Shown here piece after piece: positions 20,148 through 29,872 of a stretch of DNA of 64,000 nucleotides (the first letter of the stretch is position 1; every line of letters begins with the position of its first letter). The stretch comes from Effrenium voratum. Taxonomy: Eukaryota > Sar > Dinophyceae > Suessiales > Symbiodiniaceae. The DNA lies in assembly GCA_963377175.1 (NCBI GenBank), contig CAUJNA010002824.1:747475-811474 (forward strand), given 5' to 3'. Made by a program: the position numbers and the translations under genes. The notes under the pieces were generated by a model that worked only from the letters and a program-made list of their open reading frames with translations, searched no databases and was not told where the DNA came from.

Positions 20148-21065
20148 TCAAACTTTTAATAACTCAAAGCGAAGATAAGGGCGAGTATGTCCTTTGACAT
20201 AAAAATAAGTTTGCCCTAATTTAGTTTCTATTCTTTCGACTTCATATATTTGACTGCTCCAATTTGACACCCTCTCTTTATCTGTAATTCCTTTCTTTTT
20301 GAATATTTTAACTTTATTAGAAATGTTAATTTCAGGATATTTACGGGTTCTAGTTGCTTCGGTTGCCATTTTCATTTTTACTTTATAATTGTTTTTCTCC
20401 TTCAATGCTTCCGCTGGTGTCATTCCTATGCTTGAATGTTCCATTTTATTATTATAAGTTATTAATATTTCAAAATTATAATCTATCCATTGTATATTTT
20501 CCTTTCCTTCTTTTTCATCTTTTTCAACCCTTTTATATAACATATCTTTGTAGGTGCGTATAAAACGTTCTGCAAAATTAGGATGTCCTCTTGTGCGGTA
20601 TAATTCTATTCCTGGTTGATTGAAATAATCTTCAACTGTTTTATTATATAAACTGCCGTCCTCGTCGCTATAAATAATTTCTGGTTTGCCTTTCATTTTC
20701 TGCATTCCTTCCATTACTCCCGCTAATATGTCAGGCGGTTGTTTTGATTTAATAGGTATTACTGTAGAATATCTGGTAAATATATCAATTAAAACCATCC
20801 CTACTTTAAACTTTTGATTGGGTATGTCATTAATAAAAAATAGATCTAATTGAAATTCAAAGTATGGATGTGGAGAAATAAATGAATTGTTGCCTCTTAA
20901 TTTCTTCTTCTGTTCTATGTTCTTTTGAAACCATTCTTTAACATCATTTAAGGTTATGCTTTGTTCCTTTTGTTTAGCATCCTTATAGGTTGTTGCGATA
21001 CTTCCGTATCCTGATTTATCATAATACATTCTACTAATTATATCATTTCTATTAATATTTGCCAT
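20148..21065 (-). CDS. Retroviral-type integrase (rve), intact
   Basis: The DDE core is complete: D in FEFQLDLFF, D in YSDEDGS and E in FAERFIRTYKDM. A second conserved region reads VLIDIFTRYSTVIPI. An N-terminal helical region and a basic C-terminal domain (KVKIFKKKG, YEVERI) complete a Polinton-type integrase of about 305 residues. I place the start at MANINRN (21065), because the outer-PLV homologue starts at the matching position relative to the conserved YYD; an upstream ATG at 21113 is in frame and would overlap the next gene. It would insert the linear genome and create the 5-bp duplication. This is the best preserved enzyme of the element. Confidence 0.9.
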   Translation of the reverse strand: MANINRNDIISRMYYDKSGYGSIATTYKDAKQKEQSITLNDVKEWFQKNIEQKKKLRGNNSFISPHPYFEFQLDLFFINDIPNQKFKVGMVLIDIFTRYSTVIPIKSKQPPDILAGVMEGMQKMKGKPEIIYSDEDGSLYNKTVEDYFNQPGIELYRTRGHPNFAERFIRTYKDMLYKRVEKDEKEGKENIQWIDYNFEILITYNNKMEHSSIGMTPAEALKEKNNYKVKMKMATEATRTRKYPEINISNKVKIFKKKGITDKERVSNWSSQIYEVERIETKLGQTYFYVKGHTRPYLRFELLKV

Positions 21066-21093
21066 ATTAATACAGGTGATATTTTTTAACATT

Positions 21094-22035
21094 TTATTCA
21101 AAATCTTCAGCACTATTTAAATATGCTTCGTACTGTTGTTGTTTTTGGTTACTCCTATTAGTCTGCGGTTTGATATCTTTGATACTTGGGTATGAACTAA
21201 ATATCATATTTTGTATTCTCTCGCTTATTTCTATTTCTTTTGTATAGTGCTTATAAATATTTTGTCCTACATCATTAAAAAGGATATTAGAAAGTGCATT
21301 ATCCAGCTTATTGAAAATATGTGATAATATTATCTTGAATATGTTTAACGTGTTCGAAATATTATTTTCAATATATCTAAAACAATCCCGTCTATTCTTC
21401 TGGTCTTTTGGTATGTCATCATCATTCTTATACTCATCAAAAAAATCATCTACTAGACCATTTTTATATGTTTCTATGTATTTTATTTCAACTGTTTTAT
21501 AAATTGGTGTATCGCCTAAATCTACTCCAGCACTTACAGTTTTAATATTTCCTTTGTAGTATAATTCATAACAGTCCTTTATTCTGTTGTGTATGTCCCT
21601 TGTATAGTTGTGCCTTTCTTTAACATCCTTTAATAAATTGGATTTGATAAATTTGAATGTCGGAAATTTATATAATTTTGTAAAATAATAATCTTTGATG
21701 TTGTTTGTTGTAACAGTTGTGTCTTCTTCCTTTTCATTTTCAATTATTTCAGTTAGTTTGATGAATTCTTTTGACTTATTACAAGTGTCAATATTTACAA
21801 ATGTGTTCAACTGTTTTAATCTTTTGCATTTATAACATTCTTTATAATTATATTTGCATATGTGTTTAATAATATTTTCTGATAATTTAGTTTTATATAA
21901 TTGAATATTATTATAATTAAATTTACATTCTTTACACATTCCAATTTTTTTATTTATCATTCTTATAGTGTCATTCATGTTGATTTTATTTAAGAACTCA
22001 CTAATGATTTCCTCCTGCTCAATCTCACTGAACAT
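21094..22035 (-). CDS. Zinc-motif PLV protein, long paralogue
   Basis: A protein of about 313 residues if started at MFSEIEQEE (22035); in-frame ATGs at 22044 and 22059 also exist, but the last lies next to the promoter motif. Residues 30-75 carry CKECKF and HICKYNYKECYKCK, the same two-pair cysteine module as the terminal genes at 14374 and 34755. The remaining 230 residues are helical, with several aromatic/asparagine-rich stretches and no known family. Its end overlaps the upstream in-frame region of the integrase gene, so the two are probably cotranscribed. It is expressed from an early-type motif. Confidence 0.75.
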   Translation of the reverse strand: MFSEIEQEEIISEFLNKINMNDTIRMINKKIGMCKECKFNYNNIQLYKTKLSENIIKHICKYNYKECYKCKRLKQLNTFVNIDTCNKSKEFIKLTEIIENEKEEDTTVTTNNIKDYYFTKLYKFPTFKFIKSNLLKDVKERHNYTRDIHNRIKDCYELYYKGNIKTVSAGVDLGDTPIYKTVEIKYIETYKNGLVDDFFDEYKNDDDIPKDQKNRRDCFRYIENNISNTLNIFKIILSHIFNKLDNALSNILFNDVGQNIYKHYTKEIEISERIQNMIFSSYPSIKDIKPQTNRSNQKQQQYEAYLNSAEDFE

Positions 22036-22060
22036 TTTCACCATATAATTATAATACATA

Positions 22061-22089
22061 ATATTTCTTTAAATACTTTTTTACAAGAA
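22061..22089 (-). promoter_or_regulatory. PLV early-type promoter motif
   Basis: On the minus strand TTCTTGTAAAAAA then GTATTTAAAGAAATAT, ending 26 nt before the ATG at 22035. It fixes the start choice for that gene. Confidence 0.75.
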
Positions 22090-22091
22090 AT

Positions 22092-22390
22092 ATTTTTTAT
22101 AGTAAAATTTCTATATATTTTTGTATTTTTCCTAAATTTATGGTTTCAAATCCCCCGCTCTGCGGGTTTCAAAACCTAAAACCCAAAAAATGCACCAAAT
22201 ATTTATTAAAATATGTAAATTTTAATAAATATTATTTAAAATATTTAAATTTTAATAAATATTATTTAAAATATTTAAATTTTACTGAATATTATTTATT
22301 CAACTGTTATAATTTTATATGTTTGCGCCTTATATTTTCTGGGTTTTGTATTCTGTAAATCTTCTGGTTTATTTTCATAATCAATATCTT
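22092..22390. other. Intergenic region with GC hairpin and A/T tandem repeat
   Basis: The longest spacer of the inner PLV. It holds CCCCCGC-TCT-GCGGG (about 22152-22167), a tight GC hairpin in AT-rich surroundings between two TTTCAAA stretches. About 30 bp downstream come three to four copies of a 30-bp TAATAAATATTATTTAAAATATTTAAATTT unit (about 22190-22300). A terminator, replication origin or packaging site are possible; none is proven. Confidence 0.6.
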
Positions 22391-22576
22391 TTAATTAATT
22401 TCTCCATTTTCTGCCATCTTGTCTAATTTCTTTCTTCTGTGAAATCTTATAGCACTTGCCCTTTTGGTGTCCATAAAGTCCTTTTCGTGTCTCCTTCTTT
22501 GATAATATAATCTGTTATATAGTGCCAGTTGTTCCTTTATTTGTTCCAGTGTCATATCTTCAGGTTTAATACTCAT
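22391..22576 (-). CDS. Small basic PLV protein
   Basis: A 61-residue protein with a helical, Arg/Lys-rich middle (YYQRRRHEKDF, FHRRKKLDKM). It has no family. The early-type motif lies 26 nt upstream, the same spacing as for the larger genes, which supports it as real. It might be a nucleic-acid-binding regulator. Confidence 0.6.
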   Translation of the reverse strand: MSIKPEDMTLEQIKEQLALYNRLYYQRRRHEKDFMDTKRASAIRFHRRKKLDKMAENGEIN

Positions 22577-22601
22577 TATAATATATATTATATTATATTA
22601 T

Positions 22602-22628
22602 ATATTTCTTTAAATACATTTTACAAGA
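22602..22628 (-). promoter_or_regulatory. PLV early-type promoter motif, overlaps fibre gene end
   Basis: On the minus strand ATCTTGTAAAAT then GTATTTAAAGAAATATA, ending 26 nt before the ATG at 22576. It overlaps the last codons of the fibre gene, so the motif is kept despite coding constraint. Confidence 0.7.
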
Positions 22629-24737
22629 TTTTTAAACTAAATATTTTTTTTTTATTTTTCTTTTTCTTTTTAAAGACTTCGTTTTCCAAATATTCTACAC
22701 GAGCAATAAGTTTTGTTAAAGCATCCCAACTAATACAGGCCATTCTGTCATAACACATTGTTAAGTATTCTCCTGTATCATTTACAATATTATATTTAGG
22801 ATTTGTGTATTGTTGAACATCTTGAGCAATCCATCCTAATTCAGTTTTTTTAGTTTTTTGATTTTTAACAAATGTTTTAATCTTAATGTTTTTTACCATA
22901 TTTATAGTATCATCGTCTACATCTTCTATATTATCTTTCAGTCTCTTATCACTACTTAAATTAAATCCGTTATATGATGAAAATTGAGTATCATCCAATT
23001 GTAAATATTTAGTGCCATCAATATAACTATCAATAGTTGTTGATGCTTCCAGTCTTAATACGGCATCACTATTCAAATGTCTCAAATTGATTTTATGAGC
23101 AATTCCAAAAGTCATATCACCGTCAATAGTCCAGTCGCCTCGTAATTCGCTATTACTTCCACTATTCAAAATAATTTTATTATCAGCATATGTTGAAGAT
23201 AATCCAACAACCAAATTAATAGAGTTTGACGTGTTGCTATTCCTGATTATTAAATCATTTGTATCGACATACATTTCAGCATTATCAATTATTAGTTTTG
23301 ATGTGTTGCCAAATTGAACATTGCCACTCGGTGAATTTTGTAATAATAAAGTATTTCCTGATACTGACTGAACTTGATTGACTTCAACTTTCTTACCAGA
23401 AACCATTGTTAAATCGCCATTTGTATATACATCACCTAATACATCAACTGGTTTATTGAAAATGGTTTTAGATACAGCACCGTCGCACATAAAATATTGG
23501 TTAGAAGAATTTGTAATATCGCCAATACTACAAGCAACAAAATTAGGATGATGAATATAAAAACCTTCTGTTGCCGCGGGTGTGTGTGTTTCTAAATATG
23601 GAGTTAATGCATTGTCTAAATTATCAATTTTAGTTTTAATATCTGTTGAAAAATCATTATTTGTAAATAAATTTCCTTTCATATAAACAGCACCTTCAAA
23701 ATATGATGTTCCATGTGCTTGAGCAAAATTGTATGAAGTATGAACATTACCATTAATTGTAATTCTTGAAGCATTATTAGGTCTTCCAATAATAACATCT
23801 CCTGTATTCCATCCTAACCATAATCTATAAGGCGTAGCACCTGTTAGTCCTTGATAAGAGTCTAACTGACATCCTCGTTTAAACTCGAGTCTTTGGTTAC
23901 TAACTGCGTCCTGGATTCTAAATATTGGATTAGTATTATCTGTTAAACTAATAATTAATGGCGAGTTCATTGTTTGGGCAGTTGTGATTGTTTTATCTAA
24001 CTTTTGTAAATCTGCTGATATTAAACTATTAATCGTATTTGAATTTTGAGTTATTAATAAATCTTGTATATTATTATCCGATATAATTGAAGCAAATGTA
24101 TTACTGTAGGCTGTGTTAGTATTGAATAAATTAGTATCATTTGTATATAATGTTAATACATCTGCTTGAATAGTTGTTTTTCAGTTGTAGTCCAAGAAGC
24201 ACCCGCTCCTGCTTGTAAATCTGCTATATCTGTAAGAATGGTTGTTATTGTGTTTCCGTGTCCTGTTATGTTATTAATGTTTGTGTCAATTAATGATATA
24301 TGCGATGTTATTGTAGCATTTAAATTACTGATTAAATGTGTATTTGAACTAATGTTATTAAAATTAGAATCAAGTTTAATTGTATTTGCTGATATAGTCG
24401 GTAGTATTGAAGTTATGGTTAATCCGTGTGCTGTTATATTATTAAAGTTGCTTGTAATTGTTGCGTTTTGATTTACTTGTTCATTAAACATAGTTGTTGA
24501 TGTTGCGTTTAACTCAGTAATATCTAAAATATTGGCATCTATCTTATTTTTCTGTGCTAAAATAAGAACATCAACTTCTTCAATTGTATAACCTCCACCT
24601 AATGATCCTGCTGTGTCTGCTAATTCTTGTTTTGTAGCATAAACACTGCTTAATGTTGATGGTTCTGTTGAATTTATTAATACTAATTCACTTGCTACAA
24701 TCCTGTTTGAGCCGTCCAGTGATAATGTTGAAAACAT
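22621..24737 (-). CDS. Fibre-like protein with S74 intramolecular chaperone (one frameshift)
   Basis: Frames 24737-24153 and about 24175-22621 join through one base shift near 24175 into about 700 residues. The N-terminal 200 residues are Asn/Thr/Ile-rich, with repeated ITSNFNNITAHG-like heptads typical of trimeric fibres. The middle is beta-rich with receptor-fibre texture. The C-terminus has SDKRLKDNIEDV, GWIAQDVQ and a final coiled coil, the peptidase S74 chaperone. In phage tailspikes and other fibres S74 cuts itself off at the Ser-Asp pair after helping trimer folding. Here it should mature the host-attachment fibre of the virion. The start has a TATA-rich run but not the early motif. 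Confidence 0.85.
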
Positions 24738-24772
24738 AATTATTATATAGTAGGTTATATAATAATTATATT

Positions 24773-25333
24773 TTATCTTTTCTTTCCTCTTGAACCAAAT
24801 ATATTTTTATTTAATGCATTATATTTTTCTTGCTTCTGTCTCAAATATTCATTTTGCAATAATTGGTAATGCTGTGCTATATTTTGTAGCGGGTTTGGAG
24901 GCGGTTGTGGGCATTGCATTCTTCTTGGGGGTGGTGTGTTCGCTATTATATTATTTTGTTGCGGTTGTGGTTGTTGATTTTCTTCGTTGTACGCTACTTC
25001 ATGATCTATCCTTTGAGGTTTTGCTATTGGAACTGCTTTTGGTTTAGGTTTTATAGGTTTAGTTTCTAATGGTCCTTGGCAATTGCGTTCGTGACTGTAT
25101 CTGTATGATTTTAATGTTAAAGTTTTGGCACATTTTGGACAGGTTATTTTCTTTTCATTACGCGCTTGAGTTTTTGAGTTGTTTGTAAGAGGTTCTACAT
25201 GTTTTATTTCTTGTGTTGGTTCTATTGTTGGTTCTGCCTGTGGTGCTTCTTCTTCTTCTTCAATTGGTGGTAATTCACTTACTGGTACGTCTGCTTCAAT
25301 TGTATTAGTAATTCCAGGTTCGACTTCTGACAT
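24773..25333 (-). CDS. C2H2-like zinc protein conserved in both PLVs
   Basis: A 186-residue protein. The first 55 residues are acidic and proline-rich, then comes a C-P-K-C...SYRYSHERNC zinc motif (about residues 68-90), followed by a proline/glutamine-rich linker and a basic end (FGSRGKKR). The outer PLV encodes the same layout at 42683-43177 with the shared core TLKS-x-R-x-SH-x2-NC-x-G. The function is unknown. Its place between fibre and penton genes and its TATA-type start suggest a late, perhaps virion-associated or assembly role. Confidence 0.75.
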   Translation of the reverse strand: MSEVEPGITNTIEADVPVSELPPIEEEEEAPQAEPTIEPTQEIKHVEPLTNNSKTQARNEKKITCPKCAKTLTLKSYRYSHERNCQGPLETKPIKPKPKAVPIAKPQRIDHEVAYNEENQQPQPQQNNIIANTPPPRRMQCPQPPPNPLQNIAQHYQLLQNEYLRQKQEKYNALNKNIFGSRGKKR

Positions 25334-25447
25334 ATATAATATATTATATATTTTGTCTATATTATTTATATATTTTGTCTATATGGACAAATTGAGAAAT
25401 ATTAATATTAATAATTTGATATAAATATTAATAATTAGGTTGTTTAT

Positions 25448-26296
25448 TCAATTATCTAATTGAAAGAGAATGCTAAAAGAAATGGGTACGCCGTGAAAAT
25501 CAATTAATTCGTTTCTTGAAGTTGTTATTCTAAAGTGTAGTCTCTTAATATTTTTACCGCCTACATCAATAAAATCTGCATATATGGGCGCTGTAAAATC
25601 TGTTATAACTCCGCCAAGTTGTTGATTAAACTTTTTTAATTACTGAACTGCTGAAATTATTAGGCGCTGAATATTTATAATCGCTTAATTGAGGACAATT
25701 TATGTATATATTCTGAAAAGGAACTAAATTAAAATATCCACTTAACCAAGATGTCGCAGGTTCATAGGCAATATAATTACTTAATAAATAATTGATAGCT
25801 TTTGGTCTCAAGTTGTCATATTCAAACTGTCCTCTGTTCCATTCGCCATTTACATAAGTTTCTAATTCTTCATCTGTAGGTATTTTGATTTTGTAAGTTA
25901 GAGGGTCATTTAATTTAAGTTCCATTTTGCGTTCGCTTTGTCCATATACTGTTAAGAATAAGTCAGGTACAATATCATTAAATGCCGCGTTTAATTCTGA
26001 TTGTATTTTAAATGATAATTGATTGGCATAATAAATTTCACCGGATACATCAACGGCAGTGCTTCTTAATAAGACATTGGAACTATTATACAACATAATA
26101 TAGAAGCGTTCGTAAAACCCTTTCTCTGTGTATAAAACGGAGTGCTGAATGAACACTCTGTCACGAACATTTTTGTTCTTGGTGGAATTTCAAAGTTTTG
26201 GTCAAGTTCTATAATAAAATCGCTGGTAGAATTACTTTCTTGCAATCTGTAGGCACTATCAACATAGATTTTTTTATATGTTAATCTATCACTCAT
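25448..26296 (-). CDS. Penton-like minor capsid protein (two frameshifts)
   Basis: Three frame pieces (26296 to about 26120, then to 25626, then to 25448) form about 280 residues. It starts MSDRLTYKKIYVDSAYR, includes NFEIPPRTKMFV and YINCPQLSDYKYS, and ends with the beta-strand motif LIDFHGVPISFSILFQL. The N-terminal start, the mid-region 'cysteine-x-x-L' strand and the D-x-H-G-x-P end match the single-jelly-roll penton proteins of PLVs as I know them. It would form the capsid vertices. It is divergent from the lipase/capsid side across a 101-bp promoter gap. Confidence 0.65.
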
Positions 26297-26397
26297 AAAT
26301 ATAATATACAATAGAAATTATAATATAATTATTATTGATAATTACTTTGAAATTATTGTTATTAATAGATAATTTAAAAAATATCTATTAATAATAT
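26297..26397. promoter_or_regulatory. Divergent promoter region between left and right transcription units
   Basis: A 101-bp A/T-rich spacer that separates the leftward penton gene from the rightward lipase gene. TATA-like runs lie within 20 nt of each start codon (TATATTATATTT before the left, ATTAATAATAT before the right). The early-type motif is absent. Confidence 0.5.
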
Positions 26398-27180
26398 ATG
26401 ATTGGACGACAATTATTATTAGGTGCTATAGAAGGCAGGACGCCGACGCAAATGATGGCAGGTGTAGCAAGTGATAAGGCATATACGGCAGGTAAGGATT
26501 TAATAGAAGATGTATTTTTTAACCATAAAAAGAAATTGGAAGACAAAGTAGGAGGTTTCAATAAACATTTTGATAAGCAAATAATGAAACATAAAACACG
26601 TTATGCCGAAGAAATCAATGTTCAAAATAAAAATAAGATTGATGATGTTAAAGGTTTAGACGCCGCGTATTCAAATGTAAATGGAATAACAAGAATAGGC
26701 AACACTTTATATATTGGCGGCACTGGCGCTAAAACGGGACTAAATCACAAAGTCAATGATGTAATCGCAGATCTGTTTTTTATTCCTACTCATAATGTTC
26801 AATTAAGCGAAAGATATAAAGACGCAATGGAAGAATTAAGTAAAAATCCAGATGTTGATAGACTGGTCGGCCATTCCCTCGGTTCATCCGTTGTTCAAGA
26901 AATCAACAACAGACACGGGAACAAATATGCTACTACTGTTTATTCATCACCTTTTGTATCAGGAAGTAATCAACAGAAAAACCCGCGATACTTACGATTT
27001 AGAAATCGTGGAGATCCTATAGCAATGTTTGATGACGCGGCAATAACTGGAGAAATAGAAAGCAATAATTTATTAGATAAACACAGTTTCAATAATTGGA
27101 CAGGACAAGGTATGACTGAAATTAATCCTACTACGGCAGTTTCAAACGGGTTTAATCCTAATTCAACACCAGAACAATAA
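26398..27180 (+). CDS. Lipase-like alpha/beta hydrolase
   Basis: An intact 260-residue protein. VDRLVGHSLGSS (about residue 158) is the nucleophile elbow G-H-S-L-G of class 3 lipases. NRGDPIAMFDD (about 205) gives the acid residue, and KHSFNNW (about 231) a histidine in a suitable place. The first 80 residues form a charged helical extension. Lipase genes occur in several PLVs and virophages, where a role in membrane breach or entry is suspected. No signal peptide is seen. It lies directly before the capsid genes and is probably late and packaged. Confidence 0.8.
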   Translation: MIGRQLLLGAIEGRTPTQMMAGVASDKAYTAGKDLIEDVFFNHKKKLEDKVGGFNKHFDKQIMKHKTRYAEEINVQNKNKIDDVKGLDAAYSNVNGITRIGNTLYIGGTGAKTGLNHKVNDVIADLFFIPTHNVQLSERYKDAMEELSKNPDVDRLVGHSLGSSVVQEINNRHGNKYATTVYSSPFVSGSNQQKNPRYLRFRNRGDPIAMFDDAAITGEIESNNLLDKHSFNNWTGQGMTEINPTTAVSNGFNPNSTPEQ

Positions 27181-27205
27181 ATAAATATATATATATAAGT
27201 TATAT

Positions 27206-27649
27206 ATGAGTATTGATGCTGAGAAATGGGACAACGATATTGAATATGCTTATAAGAAAATGATAGAGCGAGAGAAAAAGAAAGAATACAACATATCAAA
27301 TAGTAAATATGAATGTAATTGTGGCAAAGAAGTATTGAATAAGGATAAAGAAGAGCACGAAAGCAATGATTTAAATCATTTATACTACAGAAAAGGTAAT
27401 ATTGAAGGACTTATGATAGGTATGTATAATGAAATTATTAATTATGAAAATGATTATTTAGAATTACATCCAGAAAATAACAAAATGCATTATACAGATC
27501 ATAGTAGAGTTGATTATACCGACTTTTTAAAAGAACAAGAAGAAAATAAAATTCCATTAGATGAAGATGATTTAAGTTATTTGTATAAGTATAGAGACGA
27601 ATTAGAAGATTGTATAAAGCGTATAAATGAACTAACATTATCTCAATAA
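27206..27649 (+). CDS. Unknown acidic PLV protein
   Basis: A 147-residue protein rich in Glu, Asn and Tyr. A CNCGKEV motif (about residue 37) with a later HESNDLNH could bind zinc; otherwise it is helical with no known family. It is preceded by a TATATATATA run 8-20 nt before the ATG. The position between lipase and major capsid suggests a late gene. Confidence 0.65.
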   Translation: MSIDAEKWDNDIEYAYKKMIEREKKKEYNISNSKYECNCGKEVLNKDKEEHESNDLNHLYYRKGNIEGLMIGMYNEIINYENDYLELHPENNKMHYTDHSRVDYTDFLKEQEENKIPLDEDDLSYLYKYRDELEDCIKRINELTLSQ

Positions 27650-27657
27650 TATTAATA

Positions 27658-27798
27658 ATGTATAGAAACAAAGATAAACAAAACAAAATTCCACTAGAGA
27701 AGAAACTGACAAAAGAACCGTCAAAATACGATAAACAATATAAGAATTTAGATTATGATACTATAAAAGATATAGTTGATACAAAAAAATATATTTAA
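27658..27798 (+). CDS. Small lysine-rich peptide
   Basis: A 46-residue frame (starts MYRNKDKQNK), 8 bp after the previous stop, on the same strand and with similar composition. Tight packing in a compact viral genome supports it; the sequence has no family. Confidence 0.4.
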   Translation: MYRNKDKQNKIPLEKKLTKEPSKYDKQYKNLDYDTIKDIVDTKKYI

Positions 27799-27903
27799 TT
27801 AATACTATAAAAAATACAACTTCAAATAATTCTACTACAATGCTTCCACATAAGAAAAATATAAAAATAAAAAAATAAAATCTAAGTTTATCATATATAA
27901 GTA

Positions 27904-29489
27904 ATGGATAATATAATTGCAGAAAGTGAAACTACAATGATTAACTCGTTAAATTTTGGACTTCCAGAAACAGCACAATACATCACAGACAGAAGACACG
28001 TTAATTATTTTCCATCAGGCAGTAATGTTTATAATCCAAATGCAGGAAACAAAAATATTAGATTTCATATATCAGGAGAAGACAACACATATATTGATTT
28101 ATCAAGTATTCGTTTATTTGCAAATCTTCAAAACACTGACGGAACACGAAGTCATTTTTTACGCCGTTAGGTAATTTGTCATCCTTCTTCAGTCGTTATA
28201 GATGCACAGTAGGCGGACAACAGGTTCAGGATATTATTGAATACAATAGGCACTGTGAATTGTATAATTCCTTTAAAAGTCAAGATGCTAGAGATATGGA
28301 CGATTTAGAAGGTAGCGCTAATCCTCGTTGGGATGATGACTGGCGACATACTTATGCTACTGGATTTGCAGAAATGTTAGATAATAATAAGCGAAAAAAT
28401 CCCGGTATTGCCGACCCCGAGGGGGTTACATTTCCAACTACAAAAGACCACAACAACTGGGGAGATTTAACAGCACGATATACTCGCCATTCAGTAGCAG
28501 GAATTCCCGGCACTAATGGTTATATGAGATTAGGACATAAACCAGTATGCGGACTGTTAGAAAGCAATTATTATTTACCTTTACGATATGCTCCGCTTGA
28601 ACTGGAATTTACAATTGTATCAGATGAACATATACCAGTCATTACACCATTTGCTAAAACCGATGACAATGTTCATATTGATGCAAATGGTTATTATTTC
28701 ACAACTGGAGACACCTCAACGCAGTGGGAATTGAATAACGTAATTATAAGAGCTGAGGTAATACAATTGGACAACACGGTCAACAATAATATAGTGAAAC
28801 ATTTGTTAGAAGGTCAAAGTTTGAAATTGGTATTTCCAATGTATCACACTATGACACAATCATTCAACGCAGGAGGAAATGAAATTAATATGAACATTGT
28901 TAAATCCGCTTCTAAATTAAATGGTTGTTTCATTACATTGTATCGTGCACCAAGAGCAGGTGTAGATGCTGATAATAATAATTACTACAGACACGATAAT
29001 TATATTTACAAGCGATGGAACTATTTTTACAATCCTATGATTAACTCCCGTATCTTTGACGGTCCTGATCCAGATGGCGCTGATCGTGAGCGTTTCCAAG
29101 GTAAAGGTTTTCAAGATAAAGATTTAAATTTAACGTGGCAATTACAAATTAACAATAAGAAATATCCAGAGTTTGAATGCCAGAGCCTCGCCGAGAGTGC
29201 CTACTACCTCCGAAGAACATTACACTATTTGAACCCTGACCAAGACGCCTTTAGCATTTCATATAAACGCTACAGAGAAGACAAGTTCGTTATTGGGATT
29301 TCATTTGAAAAGATGGCGGACACTAATTTTACAGGCCAGAATACGAAACAAGGAGGCTTACTCGTTTTTAAACTAAAAGGAAGTAACAGAGCACTGACAG
29401 ATAATGAAGATGTGCGAGAATTATTTGTGCATATGATTTCGGAGTCTGTTCTGGAATTACGCGAAAGTGGGAGCGTGCTTTACGATTAA
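27904..29489 (+). CDS. Major capsid protein, double jelly-roll (one frameshift)
   Basis: Frames 27904-28170 and about 28165-29489 join through a shift in the TTTTTTA run near 28160, giving about 528 residues. The N-terminus (ITDRRHVNYFPSGSNVYNP) and the stretch YRCTVGGQQVQDIIEYNR are hallmarks of Polinton/PLV capsid proteins. Further features are YLPLRYAPLELEF and LVFPMYHTMTQ. The double jelly-roll protein trimerises into pseudo-hexameric capsomers. It is flanked by penton, lipase and virion genes. A TATATAA run stands 4-10 nt before the ATG. Confidence 0.88.
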
Positions 29490-29514
29490 AATTAAAATCT
29501 ATGATAAATATATA

Positions 29515-29832
29515 ATGTATAAATTTCATAAACGAAATAATAAGAAAAATAAAGGTAAGATATTTTTACAATCCTCCCAAATTAAATATAGTCCATTTGA
29601 TTTAAAAGATACAAAATATTTAGAACACCTGCACGAACAAATGAAGTTAAGAAACTCACAAGAAGCATCAGTAGCATTAAGGAAAAAGATTGACGAAGGA
29701 AATAAGAGAGCAAACTATGTAAATGAGCTGGATAGGATGATGGGTGAATTATATCGTCCTAACTTACCACATACAACAAAAGAACATTTAAATAAATGGT
29801 ATGAAGATACAAAAAAGTTAATATTTACTTAA
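29515..29832 (+). CDS. Small virion-block protein conserved in both PLVs
   Basis: 105 residues from MYKFHKRN; an upstream ATG at 29467 lies inside the capsid gene and is unlikely. A basic N-terminus is followed by a helical region, YLEHLHEQMKLRNSQEAS then YVNELDRMMGELY. The outer-PLV protein at 42320-42652 has the same pattern (L-x5-R-x-SQ-x-A, then Y-x3-LDR, then a TKE-x-L tail). Conserved next to the capsid gene, it is probably a minor virion or scaffolding protein. Confidence 0.65.
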   Translation: MYKFHKRNNKKNKGKIFLQSSQIKYSPFDLKDTKYLEHLHEQMKLRNSQEASVALRKKIDEGNKRANYVNELDRMMGELYRPNLPHTTKEHLNKWYEDTKKLIFT

Positions 29833-29872
29833 AATTTATTATAATAATAATCTAACTATTATTATGATAAAT

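Noticed and set aside
27904..28174. Two overlapping short genes at the capsid start
   Set aside because: The frame MDNIIAE...SHFLRR continues into the main capsid frame after one base shift; the other is its out-of-frame shadow.
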